Source: Geobacter sp. (GTDB lineage Bacteria > Desulfobacterota > Desulfuromonadia > Geobacterales > Pseudopelobacteraceae). From it: a stretch of DNA of 64,000 nt. Below, in pieces: positions 38,372 to 48,198 of the stretch. Every line of letters starts with the position of its first letter. The stretch's first letter is position 1. The stretch is from NCBI GenBank assembly GCA_003574895.1, contig PJFB01000008.1:124001-188000 (forward strand), written 5' to 3'. The translations under genes and the position numbers were made by a program. The notes below the pieces were generated by a model that did no database searches, was not told the origin of the DNA, and saw only the letters and a program-made list of their open reading frames with translations.

Positions 38372-38440
38372 GCATTCAAAGACACAGCTCGATAGCAACG
38401 GCTTACCGACTAAAGCCACAATGTGGTTCAACGACACCAA

Positions 38441-40435
38441 TCACCTAAGATTGAGCTTCTCCACGCTTACCTTACCGGCGCGTAGCAATACCGTACCTTG
38501 AATGGAAGTAAATGTCGCGTTAGAGGTATAAGCGGCGTCATAGCCACCCTTGATGGCCACATCAACGGATCGGCCTGCTACTAACGAACCGGTCAACGCC
38601 CCTTCCTTGAGCTGGATCACCGCATTGTCCGGTGCAGTGTCATAGGCCGATTGCAGGGTCAACGGCGAGGTGGATTCGGAACCTTCGATGCGAAGCAACG
38701 GCGCCAGGGCAAAGGTCGCCGTAACAGTTCTGTCAGCGGTCATGCTGACAGTGCAGTCTCCGGTATCGCTACAGTCACCTGACCATCCGCCAAATACCGA
38801 GTTGTTGTCAGGTGCGGCCAGCAGATCAACAGATATGTCACTATTGAAGGAAGCCTGGCAACTGCCCGAGATGCAGGCTATTCCGGAAGGATTGCTGTTG
38901 ACCGAACCACCTCCGTCACCGGCCATGTTCACGGTCAGGGCGGAGATTACCGGCGGAACATACTGGGCAAAGGCCTTCAGACAGACATTGGCATTCGGAT
39001 ATAATGCAGCGACGTCTGACCAATTTGTACCGGCATAACTCATGAAACTCTGTCCGACCGAAGCCGTAGCGCCGGAAGAGTAGCCGGGAACAGGTTCTTC
39101 AAGCGGGATCGGATAGTCATAACCGGGAGTGGTCAGCTTGACAACGATCGAGAATTGTTGGCCGCTTGACAATGCCACCGGTGTAAAGGTTACGGTATGG
39201 TAGCCCGGAGCGGGAATGGTGCCGGAGGTGCTGATGGCAAGCGTGCCGGAGGTCGGGCTTGCACCCACGCCGGTATAGACGGACAACTCATAGCTGGAGC
39301 CTACCGAAGCGGTGTAAAACGCAGCCGCGGAAATATTCTCCTGTGCGGCTGCGGTAAAAATATTGGCAAACCAGGCAGTATCGCTGCCATACCCCCTTGA
39401 GCCGATCTTTCCCAATGGATCGTACTGGTAGACGCGCCCATAGCTGGTTGTCGGATCAATACCTCTAAACTGGTAGTTATCGTTACCAACTACCGTATCA
39501 TAGTAGGAAACATAGTAATAACCGTTTTCCCCCCAGTCAGTTCCCCAGCTGTTGCGTATGATAAAGGCCCCGTTACCGGGTGGCGGCGTGCTAAATTTGT
39601 TGCGGTCAAAAGTGTCATCCCACCCTACAATCACGATCACATGATTGGCTGAATCCACACCGCTGTGATAAGCGGCGTTGTACAGGGGATTAAAATCGAT
39701 CGATGGCGCATAAGTCGATGCACCATCATCGACAAAAACAGAGGATTGGACCGCACCATAGTCCAGTAGCGCCTGTTTGATGGCGTCATTATCTAGGAAG
39801 CCGGCGCGGGGAGGGATGATGATTACCTCCTGGATATGTTTCTGGACGGGCAATCCGGCAGGAGAGACATTCGAAGTGACATTGTACGGGTCATCGGACT
39901 CGTTCACAGGACCGTCCCAGCGGGTGAAATATGCCGTTGACATGTCACCGTTGCCGCCGGAACAATGTCCCCAGTCAAAACCATTGCGGTCCTTGAGATT
40001 ATTTTCGGAGAAATCATGATTTTCTCCGGGCATGAGTCCGGACTCCAGCGTTCCCATGGCACCAAATGCCCAGCAATCTCCGCAGTTGCCCTGATCCCGA
40101 ACCGGCGTAAGCTTGGTCTGCTGCCGCAGGTCGTACAACTGTGGCAAATACAGGCGAAGCGGCTGTTGGCCGGCAGAAGGCGACTCTGTAATCCTTTGCC
40201 CCTTCAAGTAGGAGTAATCTACCGGGCTGGGAATATAACCGAGGGCCCTTTGCCCGCTGGCAGGTGTTGCAAGAAGCTTGGCAGACGCCTGTCCACGAGA
40301 AGCCACGAAATCGAGAAAAAGCGGGTTGAGCGGCGCCGTTACCGCTGGCGGATCGATAGCATGGCCGATTTCATGAGTTCCAGTTACAAGCAAGAATGCA
40401 GCAATTCCAGTACGCAGCCAGAAAATCGGTTTCAT
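38441..40435 (-). CDS. Secreted papain-like (C1) cysteine protease
   Basis: 664 residues. Signal peptide about 1-26, pro-region to about 100, C1 peptidase with oxyanion Gln115 and catalytic Cys121 (DQGNCGDCWAFG), His265 (ANHVIVIVGW) and Asn295 (RNSWGTDWGENGYY). Then a beta-sandwich lectin-like domain (about 320-490), a divergent InlB-type repeat (about 505-575, ending VTATF), and a C-terminal domain with AYDTAPDNAVIQLKEG. Full triad, so probably active outside the cell. Single gene with no related neighbours. Confidence 0.9.
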   Translation of the reverse strand: MKPIFWLRTGIAAFLLVTGTHEIGHAIDPPAVTAPLNPLFLDFVASRGQASAKLLATPASGQRALGYIPSPVDYSYLKGQRITESPSAGQQPLRLYLPQLYDLRQQTKLTPVRDQGNCGDCWAFGAMGTLESGLMPGENHDFSENNLKDRNGFDWGHCSGGNGDMSTAYFTRWDGPVNESDDPYNVTSNVSPAGLPVQKHIQEVIIIPPRAGFLDNDAIKQALLDYGAVQSSVFVDDGASTYAPSIDFNPLYNAAYHSGVDSANHVIVIVGWDDTFDRNKFSTPPPGNGAFIIRNSWGTDWGENGYYYVSYYDTVVGNDNYQFRGIDPTTSYGRVYQYDPLGKIGSRGYGSDTAWFANIFTAAAQENISAAAFYTASVGSSYELSVYTGVGASPTSGTLAISTSGTIPAPGYHTVTFTPVALSSGQQFSIVVKLTTPGYDYPIPLEEPVPGYSSGATASVGQSFMSYAGTNWSDVAALYPNANVCLKAFAQYVPPVISALTVNMAGDGGGSVNSNPSGIACISGSCQASFNSDISVDLLAAPDNNSVFGGWSGDCSDTGDCTVSMTADRTVTATFALAPLLRIEGSESTSPLTLQSAYDTAPDNAVIQLKEGALTGSLVAGRSVDVAIKGGYDAAYTSNATFTSIQGTVLLRAGKVSVEKLNLR

Positions 40436-40782
40436 GGGTTCTCCAGATCACAGATTGGACTCCAGCGCAAACAGCTCGACAGATGCATCCTGGCAACTCA
40501 CCGAAAATTTTATCAATATAGAGCTTGATATCCAGGAGGCATATCTGAGTTTATGAATACCATACCTTCATGGGATCAGTACAGGACTCTTAATTTACAG
40601 CCTTCTAATTTCATTGCTTTTTTTGGTGATTCCGGAATCAAACAACCTGCCTTGGGCATCCAATACCGGTTATTGCGCAGGTATCACAAAATCTCCTTAC
40701 AAAAAAAAGCCCCGCCAACCTGAAAGATTGCGGAGCTTTTAAATAAACTTTTATATCGCAGTGCGATAACGTTGCGAAATAT
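40436..40782. other. Intergenic region between protease and LPP20-like genes
   Basis: 347 bp without a gene. It holds the minus-strand terminator at 40701-40740 and, toward 40436, the presumed promoter region of the protease gene, in which I find no convincing -35/-10 pair. No riboswitch consensus was recognised. Confidence 0.6.
40701..40740 (-). terminator. Terminator of the LPP20-like/SLH-lipoprotein operon
   Basis: On the minus strand AAAAGCTCCGC pairs with GCGGGGCTTTT with one mismatch, loop of about 14 bases, and a run of eight T. It lies 43 bp after the stop of the LPP20-like gene. Confidence 0.8.
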
Positions 40783-41691
40783 TTATTTCAGAACGAACGC
40801 CACCCGCGCATCGGCCATGAAGCCAGAGGCCTGGTTGGCAGAGAATATCTCAACCGCAGTGCTGTCGGCAACCTGCAGATCGGACGGACTTACAGTGCCA
40901 GAGGCCTTGACCACCAGCGGGTTTTTCACTCCGCGCTTGCCAAGGGCAGCCCTGGCCTTGTCCACGCTGTTGGTATACTCGCCACAACCCTGCTCAACCA
41001 GTACCTTCTGGCTGATCTTGGCCGGATCATAGAGCACTTCGCCCTTGGGATTGAAGATGCGGTTGATCAAGGCTGGCCGGAAACTGTAATCGGTCGCATC
41101 TATGATCAGGCCGTCAAACGGCTGTTCTGCAGCAGGTGCCGAAGCCGGCACATCGGCAGGAGGGGTAAAGACAGGTTTTTCCAGTTCTTTCTTGATTTTG
41201 GGTTCGGTTAGAATCTTGTCGTACATAACCGCTGCAAAGCTTTTGGGGCCGTTGACACCGACTTTGAGAATCACCAGGGCGGTTTCCTCTTGGGAATTCC
41301 ATTCCTGCATTACCGGTTGGGCGCCCTTGATGAAACCGGTTACTGCGGTTTTGATCACATCGGAGGCCAGCTCGGAATCCTTGACCGTGGTTTCGCTGAC
41401 AATGGCTACCCCTTCCAGTAACTCAGCCAGACGGCGCTGCGCCACAACCTTGGCAGCGGTAATGGCTGTAAGGCGTTTCTGTCCGGCAGATACTCCTTTC
41501 TTGGGTGCCCCTTCTCCCATCACCAGGATAGCATCCTGGGAATAGGCCTGGTCAACCGTTGTGGTGATGACAAGGTGGTTGTCATCAAGATATTTACGGG
41601 CTTTATGAAAGCGATTGTCGATCTCGTCACCGAAAGCAAGGCTTGCAACACTCAACATGGCTATTATTGCTAACAAGATTCTTATTTTCAT
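40783..41691 (-). CDS. Exported LPP20/FlgT-like protein
   Basis: 302 residues, signal peptide about 1-21. The first mature domain (about 50-150) has a small conserved strand-helix pattern: ILVMGEGAP..., then AAKVVAQRRLAELLEGVAIV and a later VILKVGV strand. This is the arrangement of LPP20 and FlgT-type envelope domains, here with only 20-odd conserved residues. The second half (DATDYSFRPALINRIFNPKG) is unknown. 28 bp after the SLH lipoprotein gene, in one operon, ended by a terminator. Confidence 0.7.
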   Translation of the reverse strand: MKIRILLAIIAMLSVASLAFGDEIDNRFHKARKYLDDNHLVITTTVDQAYSQDAILVMGEGAPKKGVSAGQKRLTAITAAKVVAQRRLAELLEGVAIVSETTVKDSELASDVIKTAVTGFIKGAQPVMQEWNSQEETALVILKVGVNGPKSFAAVMYDKILTEPKIKKELEKPVFTPPADVPASAPAAEQPFDGLIIDATDYSFRPALINRIFNPKGEVLYDPAKISQKVLVEQGCGEYTNSVDKARAALGKRGVKNPLVVKASGTVSPSDLQVADSTAVEIFSANQASGFMADARVAFVLK

Positions 41692-41719
41692 GTTTGATGC
41701 CCCCCAGTTATAGATTAAG

Positions 41720-42925
41720 TTAGTGGATATTTATACGCTGCTGCAGCATGCGCACTGCCAGGATCGCCTCGGCACCGTCCACCGGGTCGTTGATGCGGAA
41801 ATCACCTGACAGTTCACCTTCCATGATGCCGCGCGTAGTCATATTGAGAACCGCATTGTAAAATGGAGAGGTCGGCTTGACATCCGGGAAGGGGGAACGG
41901 TCCTGCCCGAAAAAGGCGGTGGCCAGCTTCTCGTCACCGGTCAGCTTCATCAGGACATCCTCCAGAATAAAGGCCATTTCCCCCCTGGCAACCTTTTCGC
42001 CCGGCTTGAAGAGATAGGCCTTGGTGGTTTCATCAAACTTGGGTTCCAGACCGCGCACTTTCCACTTCATGACTGTAAGCACCTCGTCCTTGAAGGGGTA
42101 ATTCATGATATCGGCCGGCGTGAATTCGGCCTGCATCTTGTCCACTTGGGACTTGACCGGTATGCGTCCCTGGAAGAGCTTGTCCAGCTTCAGTTCGTCT
42201 ATAAGAAGAGCTGCCAAATCGCCACGTCCGACGCTTGCCATGACAGCGATCTTCTTGCCCACGTCCCCAACGGTGATACCGCCCATGGCGCGCACGATCT
42301 TATCGGTCTTTTTCCAGGCCCGATCGGCCGGCTCGTTCCATTTGCCATCCTTTCGTGCATCCAGTGTTTCGCGGAATTTGTCCTCAGCCTTGCGGAATTC
42401 GTAAGCATCCAGATATGCCAACCCCATAAAATATGTGGCAGCCTCTTTACCTTGATAGTAATCCAGCAGCTTCTCGTCGATCTTCTGGTTCATGGCCTCC
42501 CGGTAGGCATCTTCGGCCGCATCCAGCCACTTATTGCCTTTGATCAGGTTGTTCACCCTGATTGCAGCAACCAGATTCTCGAAACGGTCATTATCAGTTT
42601 CGGCCAGCTTACGGCCTTTTTCCAGGTTTTCCATGGCCCGGTCAATCTCGACCCCTTTGTATCCGGCATCACCCTGCAAGCGGGACTTGATCGCGAAAGC
42701 AACGGCCCGGCCGGAATAGGCAGCCGAGAATTGGTCTTCGCAGTAGACGGCGCGATCGAACTTCTCCATGGCTACGTCCACCTTGAGCGTTTCCAACGCT
42801 TCCATGCCCCGCAAATAATGGTGACGCGGGTTATCCTCCGGGGATGTACAACGGGCGGGCGGAGTAGCGCAGCCGGCCAGAGCTGTTACTGCCGCTAACA
42901 TGACCAATAACCAGAACCTCTTCAT
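41720..42925 (-). CDS. Lipoprotein with TPR-like and SLH domains
   Basis: 401 residues. Lipobox LAGC gives Cys19 as the lipidated residue. Residues 35 to about 215 are helical and TPR-like (LRGMEALETLKVDVAMEKFDRAV, GLAYLDAYEFRKAEDKFRETL). The C-terminal 170 residues contain SLH-type segments: PFKDEVLTVMKWKVRGLEP, FKPGEKVARGEMAFILEDVL and FPDVKPTSPFYNAVLNMTTRGIMEG. SLH domains bind cell wall or its polymers, so the protein may tie the membrane to peptidoglycan. Same operon as the LPP20-like gene. A similar role to outer-membrane assembly lipoproteins is possible. Confidence 0.8.
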   Translation of the reverse strand: MKRFWLLVMLAAVTALAGCATPPARCTSPEDNPRHHYLRGMEALETLKVDVAMEKFDRAVYCEDQFSAAYSGRAVAFAIKSRLQGDAGYKGVEIDRAMENLEKGRKLAETDNDRFENLVAAIRVNNLIKGNKWLDAAEDAYREAMNQKIDEKLLDYYQGKEAATYFMGLAYLDAYEFRKAEDKFRETLDARKDGKWNEPADRAWKKTDKIVRAMGGITVGDVGKKIAVMASVGRGDLAALLIDELKLDKLFQGRIPVKSQVDKMQAEFTPADIMNYPFKDEVLTVMKWKVRGLEPKFDETTKAYLFKPGEKVARGEMAFILEDVLMKLTGDEKLATAFFGQDRSPFPDVKPTSPFYNAVLNMTTRGIMEGELSGDFRINDPVDGAEAILAVRMLQQRINIH

Positions 42926-43004
42926 AAGCCCCTCCTTCGCAGGTCAGATTTCATGCTGCTGAAATGATACGCAATCAGCTTGGCGAATAACAAATAACTG
43001 CTCT

Positions 43005-43033
43005 ATAATAATTAGTAATTAAGTTTTTGTAAA
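43005..43033 (-). promoter_or_regulatory. Promoter of the SLH-lipoprotein operon
   Basis: On the minus strand TTTACA (43028-43033), 17 bases, TATTAT (43005-43010), 80 bp before the lipoprotein ATG. Confidence 0.55.
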
Positions 43034-43064
43034 CAATCACTATGCATGTTAACCCATTACATTA

Positions 43065-44009
43065 TCAAATAAATGATCGAGTTGCCGCCAGTGCTGCCGC
43101 CCCCAGAAGCCCGGCATCGTCGCCAAGCTCGCTTTGAACTATTGAGCATCCGGTGCTGATTAGTGGAAAGGAGCGCTGTGCAATTTCATCAACCAGCTTG
43201 GGCAGAAGCAGGTTAAAGCTGGCAGAGACACCTCCTCCGATTACTATTGCCTCCAGATTGAGCGTATTGAGCAAAGATGCGAGCGCCACACCCAGCCAGC
43301 GGCCCATCCTTTCAAATGCAACTGCTGCTCCTGGTTCGCCTTGCAAGGCCAGTTCAGCTACTTTTTGCGCATCGAGGGAGTTGCCCAAAGCTGCAATCAA
43401 TCCCTGCGGAAGCGACTCTTGAGCATAGCGGACAAGCGCCCCTGCCGAGACATAACGTTCGAGACAGCCCCTATTGCCGCACAGGCATTGGACTCCCTCC
43501 GGCTCAACGGTCATGTGCCCGAATTCGGCCGCAAACCCCCCAGATCCGGTCCAAAGCGCATTGTTCAGGATAAGTCCGCTCCCAAGACCGGTTCCGATGG
43601 TGATCGACATCATGGATGCATATTGTCGTCCAGCTCCATAGGCATGTTCTCCCTGTGCGATCAGATTGGCGTCGTTGCCGCAGACAACCGGCAGTCCCGT
43701 ATGTTCTCCGAGAAAAACCGACAGGTTCAACCCCTCCAATGGCTGCATGTTCACGGATGAGCGAATGACACCATCCCGCCCAATCAGTCCAGGGACTCCG
43801 GCACCAATAGCGGCAATTCCATTACCAATGGAATCCGCAAATGAACGCATTTCGTTGATTCCGGTAAGCAGACGGTCACAAAACGCGTCACGCCCACCGC
43901 CGATACAACTGGAGGTACGAGTGCGATGAAGGATGGTCCCCTTGGCATCGACCAAAGCGAGGCGGAGGTTTGTGCCACCTATGTCAATACCGATGTTAGA
44001 CTGTTTCAT
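43065..44009 (-). CDS. ROK-family sugar kinase (glucokinase-like)
   Basis: 314 residues. Phosphate motif DIGGTNLRLALVDAKG at the N-terminus; sugar-binding GNDANLIAQGEHAYG with catalytic Asp; ROK zinc motif GHMTVEPEGVQCLCGNRGCLERYVS; and IVIGGGVSASFNL near the end. The E-G-x-G-H layout suggests glucose or a hexosamine, but the exact sugar is not certain. 13 bp after the HIT gene in one operon. Confidence 0.92.
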   Translation of the reverse strand: MKQSNIGIDIGGTNLRLALVDAKGTILHRTRTSSCIGGGRDAFCDRLLTGINEMRSFADSIGNGIAAIGAGVPGLIGRDGVIRSSVNMQPLEGLNLSVFLGEHTGLPVVCGNDANLIAQGEHAYGAGRQYASMMSITIGTGLGSGLILNNALWTGSGGFAAEFGHMTVEPEGVQCLCGNRGCLERYVSAGALVRYAQESLPQGLIAALGNSLDAQKVAELALQGEPGAAVAFERMGRWLGVALASLLNTLNLEAIVIGGGVSASFNLLLPKLVDEIAQRSFPLISTGCSIVQSELGDDAGLLGAAALAATRSFI

Positions 44010-44022
44010 ATCTGTTCCGATT

Positions 44023-44514
44023 TCATGGTTTGTCGGTCCTTAGCACCTCGGCAAGGCGCGCATACGACTCCATCAACCCTTCCGGAATTACCCTGACACT
44101 ACCTGTAACAGTCATGAAGTTTGTGTCACCGTTCCAGCGTGGCACCACATGAATATGAAGATGTTCCTCAACTCCGGCCCCGGCTGCCTTGCCAAGATTC
44201 ATTCCGATATTTATACCACCCGGATGTGCTACCTTCCGCAGTAGATCGCACGCCTGACGCACCCCCTTTATGAGGTCCAATACCTGATCATCATCCAAAT
44301 CGTTCATTTCGGCCGTATGGCGAACGGGCGCTACCATCAGATGGCCACAGGTATAAGGATAGCGGTTCAGCATGATCAAGGAATGTTGGCGCCTGACGAG
44401 CACCAACTTCTCTTGATCATCACTTGACTCCCAGGCAAGGCAGAAAATGCAACCATCCTCATGCTCGGTATTACTGATATAGCTCATACGCCAAGGTGCC
44501 CAAATCCGCTCCAT
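44023..44514 (-). CDS. HIT-family nucleotide hydrolase/transferase
   Basis: 163 residues. Zinc-type CIFC near residue 24, HIT fold with NRYPYTCGHLMVAPVRH, and the catalytic triad motif HLHIHVVPRW near residue 119. Such proteins in this size range are diadenosine-tetraphosphate phosphorylases or hydrolases. First gene of the pair with the ROK kinase; its promoter is predicted just upstream. Confidence 0.9.
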   Translation of the reverse strand: MERIWAPWRMSYISNTEHEDGCIFCLAWESSDDQEKLVLVRRQHSLIMLNRYPYTCGHLMVAPVRHTAEMNDLDDDQVLDLIKGVRQACDLLRKVAHPGGINIGMNLGKAAGAGVEEHLHIHVVPRWNGDTNFMTVTGSVRVIPEGLMESYARLAEVLRTDKP

Positions 44515-44545
44515 ATATGTTTCTCCTTGTTCCGGCTGGCAAATA

Positions 44546-44573
44546 ATTGTAGCAGCACGAAAAAAAGAGGCAA
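44546..44573 (-). promoter_or_regulatory. Promoter of the HIT-ROK pair
   Basis: On the minus strand TTGCCT (44568-44573), 16 bases, TACAAT (44546-44551), about 30 bp before the HIT ATG. Confidence 0.5.
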
Positions 44574-44621
44574 GTCCTTAGTTTAAAATCAAATGTATTT
44601 TTACTGATCCAGATTAACTGC

Positions 44622-44651
44622 TTGACAAACCCACAGCGCGAGGTCTATTGT
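44622..44651 (+). promoter_or_regulatory. Promoter of the malic enzyme gene
   Basis: TTGACA (44622-44627), 18 bases, TATTGT (44646-44651), about 80 bp before the ATG. Confidence 0.55.
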
Positions 44652-44732
44652 TTTTCAGTTTTAATAAAAGTATTGCCGATATACGGCAAAATAAACCCAT
44701 GTTTTTTAACCTAACTAAAGTAGGGGGTAGAT

Positions 44733-46985
44733 ATGGCCAAGATTAAAGGGGCACTTGAGTATCATTCAAGCGGCAGAAAGGGTAAAATTGAGGTTATATC
44801 ATCCAAGCCCTGTCTGACTTCGCGCGATTTGTCGTTGGCTTATTCACCCGGGGTTGCAGAACCTTGCCTGGAAATCGAAAAAAATCCGGATGACGCTTAT
44901 CAATATACAGCCAAGGGAAATCTCGTGGGCGTTATTTCCAATGGTACTGCCGTGCTCGGACTGGGGAACATCGGCGCATTGGCCGGCAAGCCGGTTATGG
45001 AAGGCAAAGGGGTTCTATTTAAGCGCTTTGCCGACATCGATGTCTTTGACATAGAAGTCAACAGTGAAAACCCCGATGAAGTAATAAAATTCTGCCAACT
45101 TATCGAGCCCACTTTCGGCGGAATCAATCTGGAGGACATCAAAGCGCCGGAATGTTTCTACATCGAGGAAGAGCTGAAAAAGACCATGAACATCCCGGTA
45201 TTCCACGATGATCAGCATGGTACCGCCATAATTTCTTCTGCTGCCCTCATCAATGCCCTGCACCTGATCAAGAAAGACATCGGCGAGATTAAACTCGTTG
45301 TCAACGGTGCGGGCGCTTCAGCCATTGCCTGCGCCAATCTCGCCTTGTCGCTCGGCTTGAAAAAAGAACATCTCATCATGTGCGACACCAAAGGGGTTAT
45401 CTACCAGGGGCGCACCGATGGGATGAACAAGTACAAGGAGCGTTTCGCCATCGATACGCCACTGCGCACCCTCGAGGAAGCTGCCAAAGGGGCCGACGTC
45501 TTGCTGGGACTTTCCTCCAAGGGTGCCTTCACCCCAGAGATGGTGCGCAAGATGGCCACCAATCCCATCATCTTCGCCATGGCCAACCCAGACCCGGAAA
45601 TCACCCCGGAAGAGGCTTATGCGGTACGTGGCGATGTGCTTATCGCTACCGGCCGCTCCGACTACCCCAACCAGGTCAACAATGTGCTCGGTTTTCCGTT
45701 CATCTTCCGTGGAGCCTTGGATGTACGAGCCAGTTCGATCAATGAAGACATGAAAAAAGCTGCGGTTTTCGCTCTGGCGCAGTTGGCTCGCGAAGAGTGC
45801 CCCGACTCGGTGTGCCGCGCCTACGGCAACGAAAAGTTTTCCTTCGGCCCACGCTACATCATACCCAAGCCCTTCGATCCACGGGCACTGCTGCGCGTTG
45901 CCCCTGCCGTTGCCAAGGCTGCCATGGATTCGGGGGTGGCCAGGCAACCTATTGTTGATATGGGAAAATACACAGAGCACTTGGAGGCATTGCAAGGCAA
46001 GGCCAAGGAGACCATGCGCCTGATAATCAACAAGGCCAAGGCAGATCCCAAGCGCATCGTATTTCCCGAAGGAGATAATGAAAAAATACTGCGTGCCGCA
46101 CAGATACTGGTGGAAGAAGAGATCGCAAAACCGATCCTGATCGGCAATGGTGACAAAATTAGGGCCAAAATAGAAGAGTTGGGCATCGAGTTATTTGGGG
46201 TCCCTATAATCGATACCGAATCATCACCCTTATTGGAGGGTTATGCTCAGGAATTGTACCGCTTGAGGCAGCGCAAGGGCGTCACGGAGAACGAGGCCCG
46301 TCGCATTATGCGCCGCAAATCCCGCAACCACTTCGGCTCAATGATGGTTCGCATGGGTGATGCCGATACGATGCTTTCAGGCATCGATGCCCATTATCCC
46401 GACACCATTCGTCCAGCGCTTGAGGTGGTGGGCAAGCAGCCTCAGCTCACATCGGTCCACGGCATGTACATGATGGTTTTCAAGAAAGGCATCTATTTCT
46501 TGGCCGACACTACCGTCGAAATCGACCCTACCCCGGAGGAACTTGCCGAAACAGCCATCCTGGCCGCCGAAAAAGTACGGTTGCTGGACATTGAGCCGCG
46601 AATCGCCATGCTTTCCTTCTCCAACTTCGGTTCAGTTGTCCACCCTCAAGCACTCAAGGTCAAACGTGCCGTCGAAATCGTCAAGGAACGCGAACCGGAC
46701 CTGATAATAGAGGGTGAAATGCATGCCGACACCGCGGTTGAGCAAGAACTTCTGGAACACTTCTCATTCTCAAAACTGAAGCAACCGGCCAATGTCTTGA
46801 TCTTCCCCGATCTCAATTCAGGCAATATCTGTTACAAACTGCTTCATCACCTGGGGGGTGCCGAGGCCATCGGGCCAATTCTGCTCGGCATGAAGAAACC
46901 GGTACATGTCCTTCAACGTGGTGACGATGTGAATGATATTATCAACATGGCCGCAATTGCGGTGGTGGACGCCCAGACCAGCTGA
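44733..46985 (+). CDS. maeB: NADP-malic enzyme fused to a phosphotransacetylase-like domain
   Basis: Oxidative decarboxylation of malate to pyruvate. 750 residues. Malic domain about 15-160 with [14 protein letters not shown] and [12 protein letters not shown](P)-binding domain about 160-400 with [16 protein letters not shown]; then a C-terminal domain about 425-750 similar to phosphate acetyltransferase ([18 protein letters not shown]..., [14 protein letters not shown]). In the family the second domain is regulatory, sensing acetyl-CoA, rather than catalytic. Strong AGGGGG site before ATG. Single gene with its own promoter and terminator. Confidence 0.94.
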   Translation: MAKIKGALEYHSSGRKGKIEVISSKPCLTSRDLSLAYSPGVAEPCLEIEKNPDDAYQYTAKGNLVGVISNGTAVLGLGNIGALAGKPVMEGKGVLFKRFADIDVFDIEVNSENPDEVIKFCQLIEPTFGGINLEDIKAPECFYIEEELKKTMNIPVFHDDQHGTAIISSAALINALHLIKKDIGEIKLVVNGAGASAIACANLALSLGLKKEHLIMCDTKGVIYQGRTDGMNKYKERFAIDTPLRTLEEAAKGADVLLGLSSKGAFTPEMVRKMATNPIIFAMANPDPEITPEEAYAVRGDVLIATGRSDYPNQVNNVLGFPFIFRGALDVRASSINEDMKKAAVFALAQLAREECPDSVCRAYGNEKFSFGPRYIIPKPFDPRALLRVAPAVAKAAMDSGVARQPIVDMGKYTEHLEALQGKAKETMRLIINKAKADPKRIVFPEGDNEKILRAAQILVEEEIAKPILIGNGDKIRAKIEELGIELFGVPIIDTESSPLLEGYAQELYRLRQRKGVTENEARRIMRRKSRNHFGSMMVRMGDADTMLSGIDAHYPDTIRPALEVVGKQPQLTSVHGMYMMVFKKGIYFLADTTVEIDPTPEELAETAILAAEKVRLLDIEPRIAMLSFSNFGSVVHPQALKVKRAVEIVKEREPDLIIEGEMHADTAVEQELLEHFSFSKLKQPANVLIFPDLNSGNICYKLLHHLGGAEAIGPILLGMKKPVHVLQRGDDVNDIINMAAIAVVDAQTS

Positions 46986-47028
46986 GCGGAAGCAGGATAA
47001 GATTTTATTTATTAAAACAGGGTTCACT

Positions 47029-47076
47029 AAAAAGGCATTTGGTATCAGCTTTATTGCTGGTCCTCTTGCCTTTTTT
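47029..47076 (+). terminator. Terminator of maeB
   Basis: AAAAAGGCA pairs with TGCCTTTTTT, with an inner stem ATCAGC/GCTGGT, followed by a T-run. It lies 44 bp after the maeB stop. Confidence 0.85.
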
Positions 47077-47124
47077 ATTTCTTTAATTAATTATGTATCT
47101 TACTGCGTTATCGACTGATTTATT

Positions 47125-47153
47125 TTGACATATTCTTATAATTGTTTTAGTTT
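47125..47153 (+). promoter_or_regulatory. Possible promoter of the two-domain-protein operon
   Basis: TTGACA (47125-47130), 17 bases, TAGTTT (47148-47153), 55 bp before the ATG at 47208. The -10 is weak. Confidence 0.35.
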
Positions 47154-47207
47154 TAGCCCATTCCATGCAGATGTAATCAGTGTTTTATCCCGTTACAGGA
47201 GGTGCAG

Positions 47208-48173
47208 ATGTTCCTTCTTCCCAGAGGCAATCCCCTGTTTGAAAACTTGGCTGCCAGTAAACTCAAGTTACCGGAAGTCATGTCAAAACTTAGCACCGGA
47301 AGTTTTACCGGTTATGCCAGTTTCAACTTCCAATCCACAACTGTTATCCTGGTTTTTGAATCAGGCAAACTTGTCAGTGCTCTCCTTGAAGAAGGTAACG
47401 GCAACCGCCAGACCGGTTTTGAGGCCATGTCCGCCCTGGTTCAACTTATGATTGCTTCCGGAAGCGGTACCCTCAACGTCTACAAACTTTCTAAAGACCT
47501 TACCATGTGCATTCACGCCCTCCTACAAGGCGAGATCCTTTACAAGGCCCAAGAACTTAAACTGATTGATATCAAAATGTTACTTGAGAAAATCAGGACA
47601 GACCACATGAACGGTTGCCTGCGGATATATACACAGGACCGATCGGCAATGATCTTTTACAAAGACGGTAACCCTCTCGGTTTTTTTCACGACGGTTCAC
47701 ACGACATCGAAACTTCATCAACGGAATCCCAGAAAATTGCCGGCCTTCCAGGAGCTAAGATAGATCTTTATTCTACCCAGGGGGTTGAAGAGCTGATGGG
47801 AATGGACCTGCTGGAAGTGGTCAATCTCCAGAAAATTTGGGATACCGCCAGCACCCGCCACCAAGTAGAGTTGGACAAGATAAGCAACGAAAGCAAAGAA
47901 CGTGACATAAAGGCTGCCGAGCGTAAACTTTCAGATCTGGAAGAGCAGGTCAAGAACATTGTCATTGAGTATGTCGGTAAAATTGGACGGGGAATAGTGG
48001 AAAAAGAGCTTGCCAATCAGGGCGGCAACGCCTGTCTTAAGGACGAAGCTGCATCGGCAAGATTTATTGCAGATATAGAGCGGTCCGCCAAGCTGCTTAT
48101 AAGCTCCACAAAAACCAAGATAATGCTTGAAAAACTCTCCGCGGCTATTGCGACAGCCATGTCTGAATTCTAA
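47208..48173 (+). CDS. Two-domain signalling-like protein, paralogue A
   Basis: 321 residues from ATG 47208, after AGGAGG; the GTG at 47202 is inside that site. No signal peptide. Two similar alpha-beta units can be seen: residues about 20-100 (LPEVMSKLSTGSFTGYASFN..., VILVFESGKLVSALL) and about 120-205 (DIKMLLEKIRTDHMNGCLRIY..., AMIFYKDGNPLGFFHDG). This resembles DUF4388-type modules of bacterial signalling proteins. The C-terminus (about 230-321) is charged and partly coiled-coil. The gene at 53422 is a clear paralogue. Followed at 25 bp by a seven-helix membrane protein and then a monohaem cytochrome gene, likely one operon. Function unknown. Confidence 0.75.
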   Translation: MFLLPRGNPLFENLAASKLKLPEVMSKLSTGSFTGYASFNFQSTTVILVFESGKLVSALLEEGNGNRQTGFEAMSALVQLMIASGSGTLNVYKLSKDLTMCIHALLQGEILYKAQELKLIDIKMLLEKIRTDHMNGCLRIYTQDRSAMIFYKDGNPLGFFHDGSHDIETSSTESQKIAGLPGAKIDLYSTQGVEELMGMDLLEVVNLQKIWDTASTRHQVELDKISNESKERDIKAAERKLSDLEEQVKNIVIEYVGKIGRGIVEKELANQGGNACLKDEAASARFIADIERSAKLLISSTKTKIMLEKLSAAIATAMSEF

Positions 48174-48198
48174 TTATTTGTGATGTATTGGAGGGTCT

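Noticed and set aside
40436-40700. Possible c-di-GMP (GEMM) riboswitch before the protease gene
   Set aside because: GEMM riboswitches are common in Geobacter, but I could not find the GACGCAAAGCC-type core here or in the other gaps I checked.
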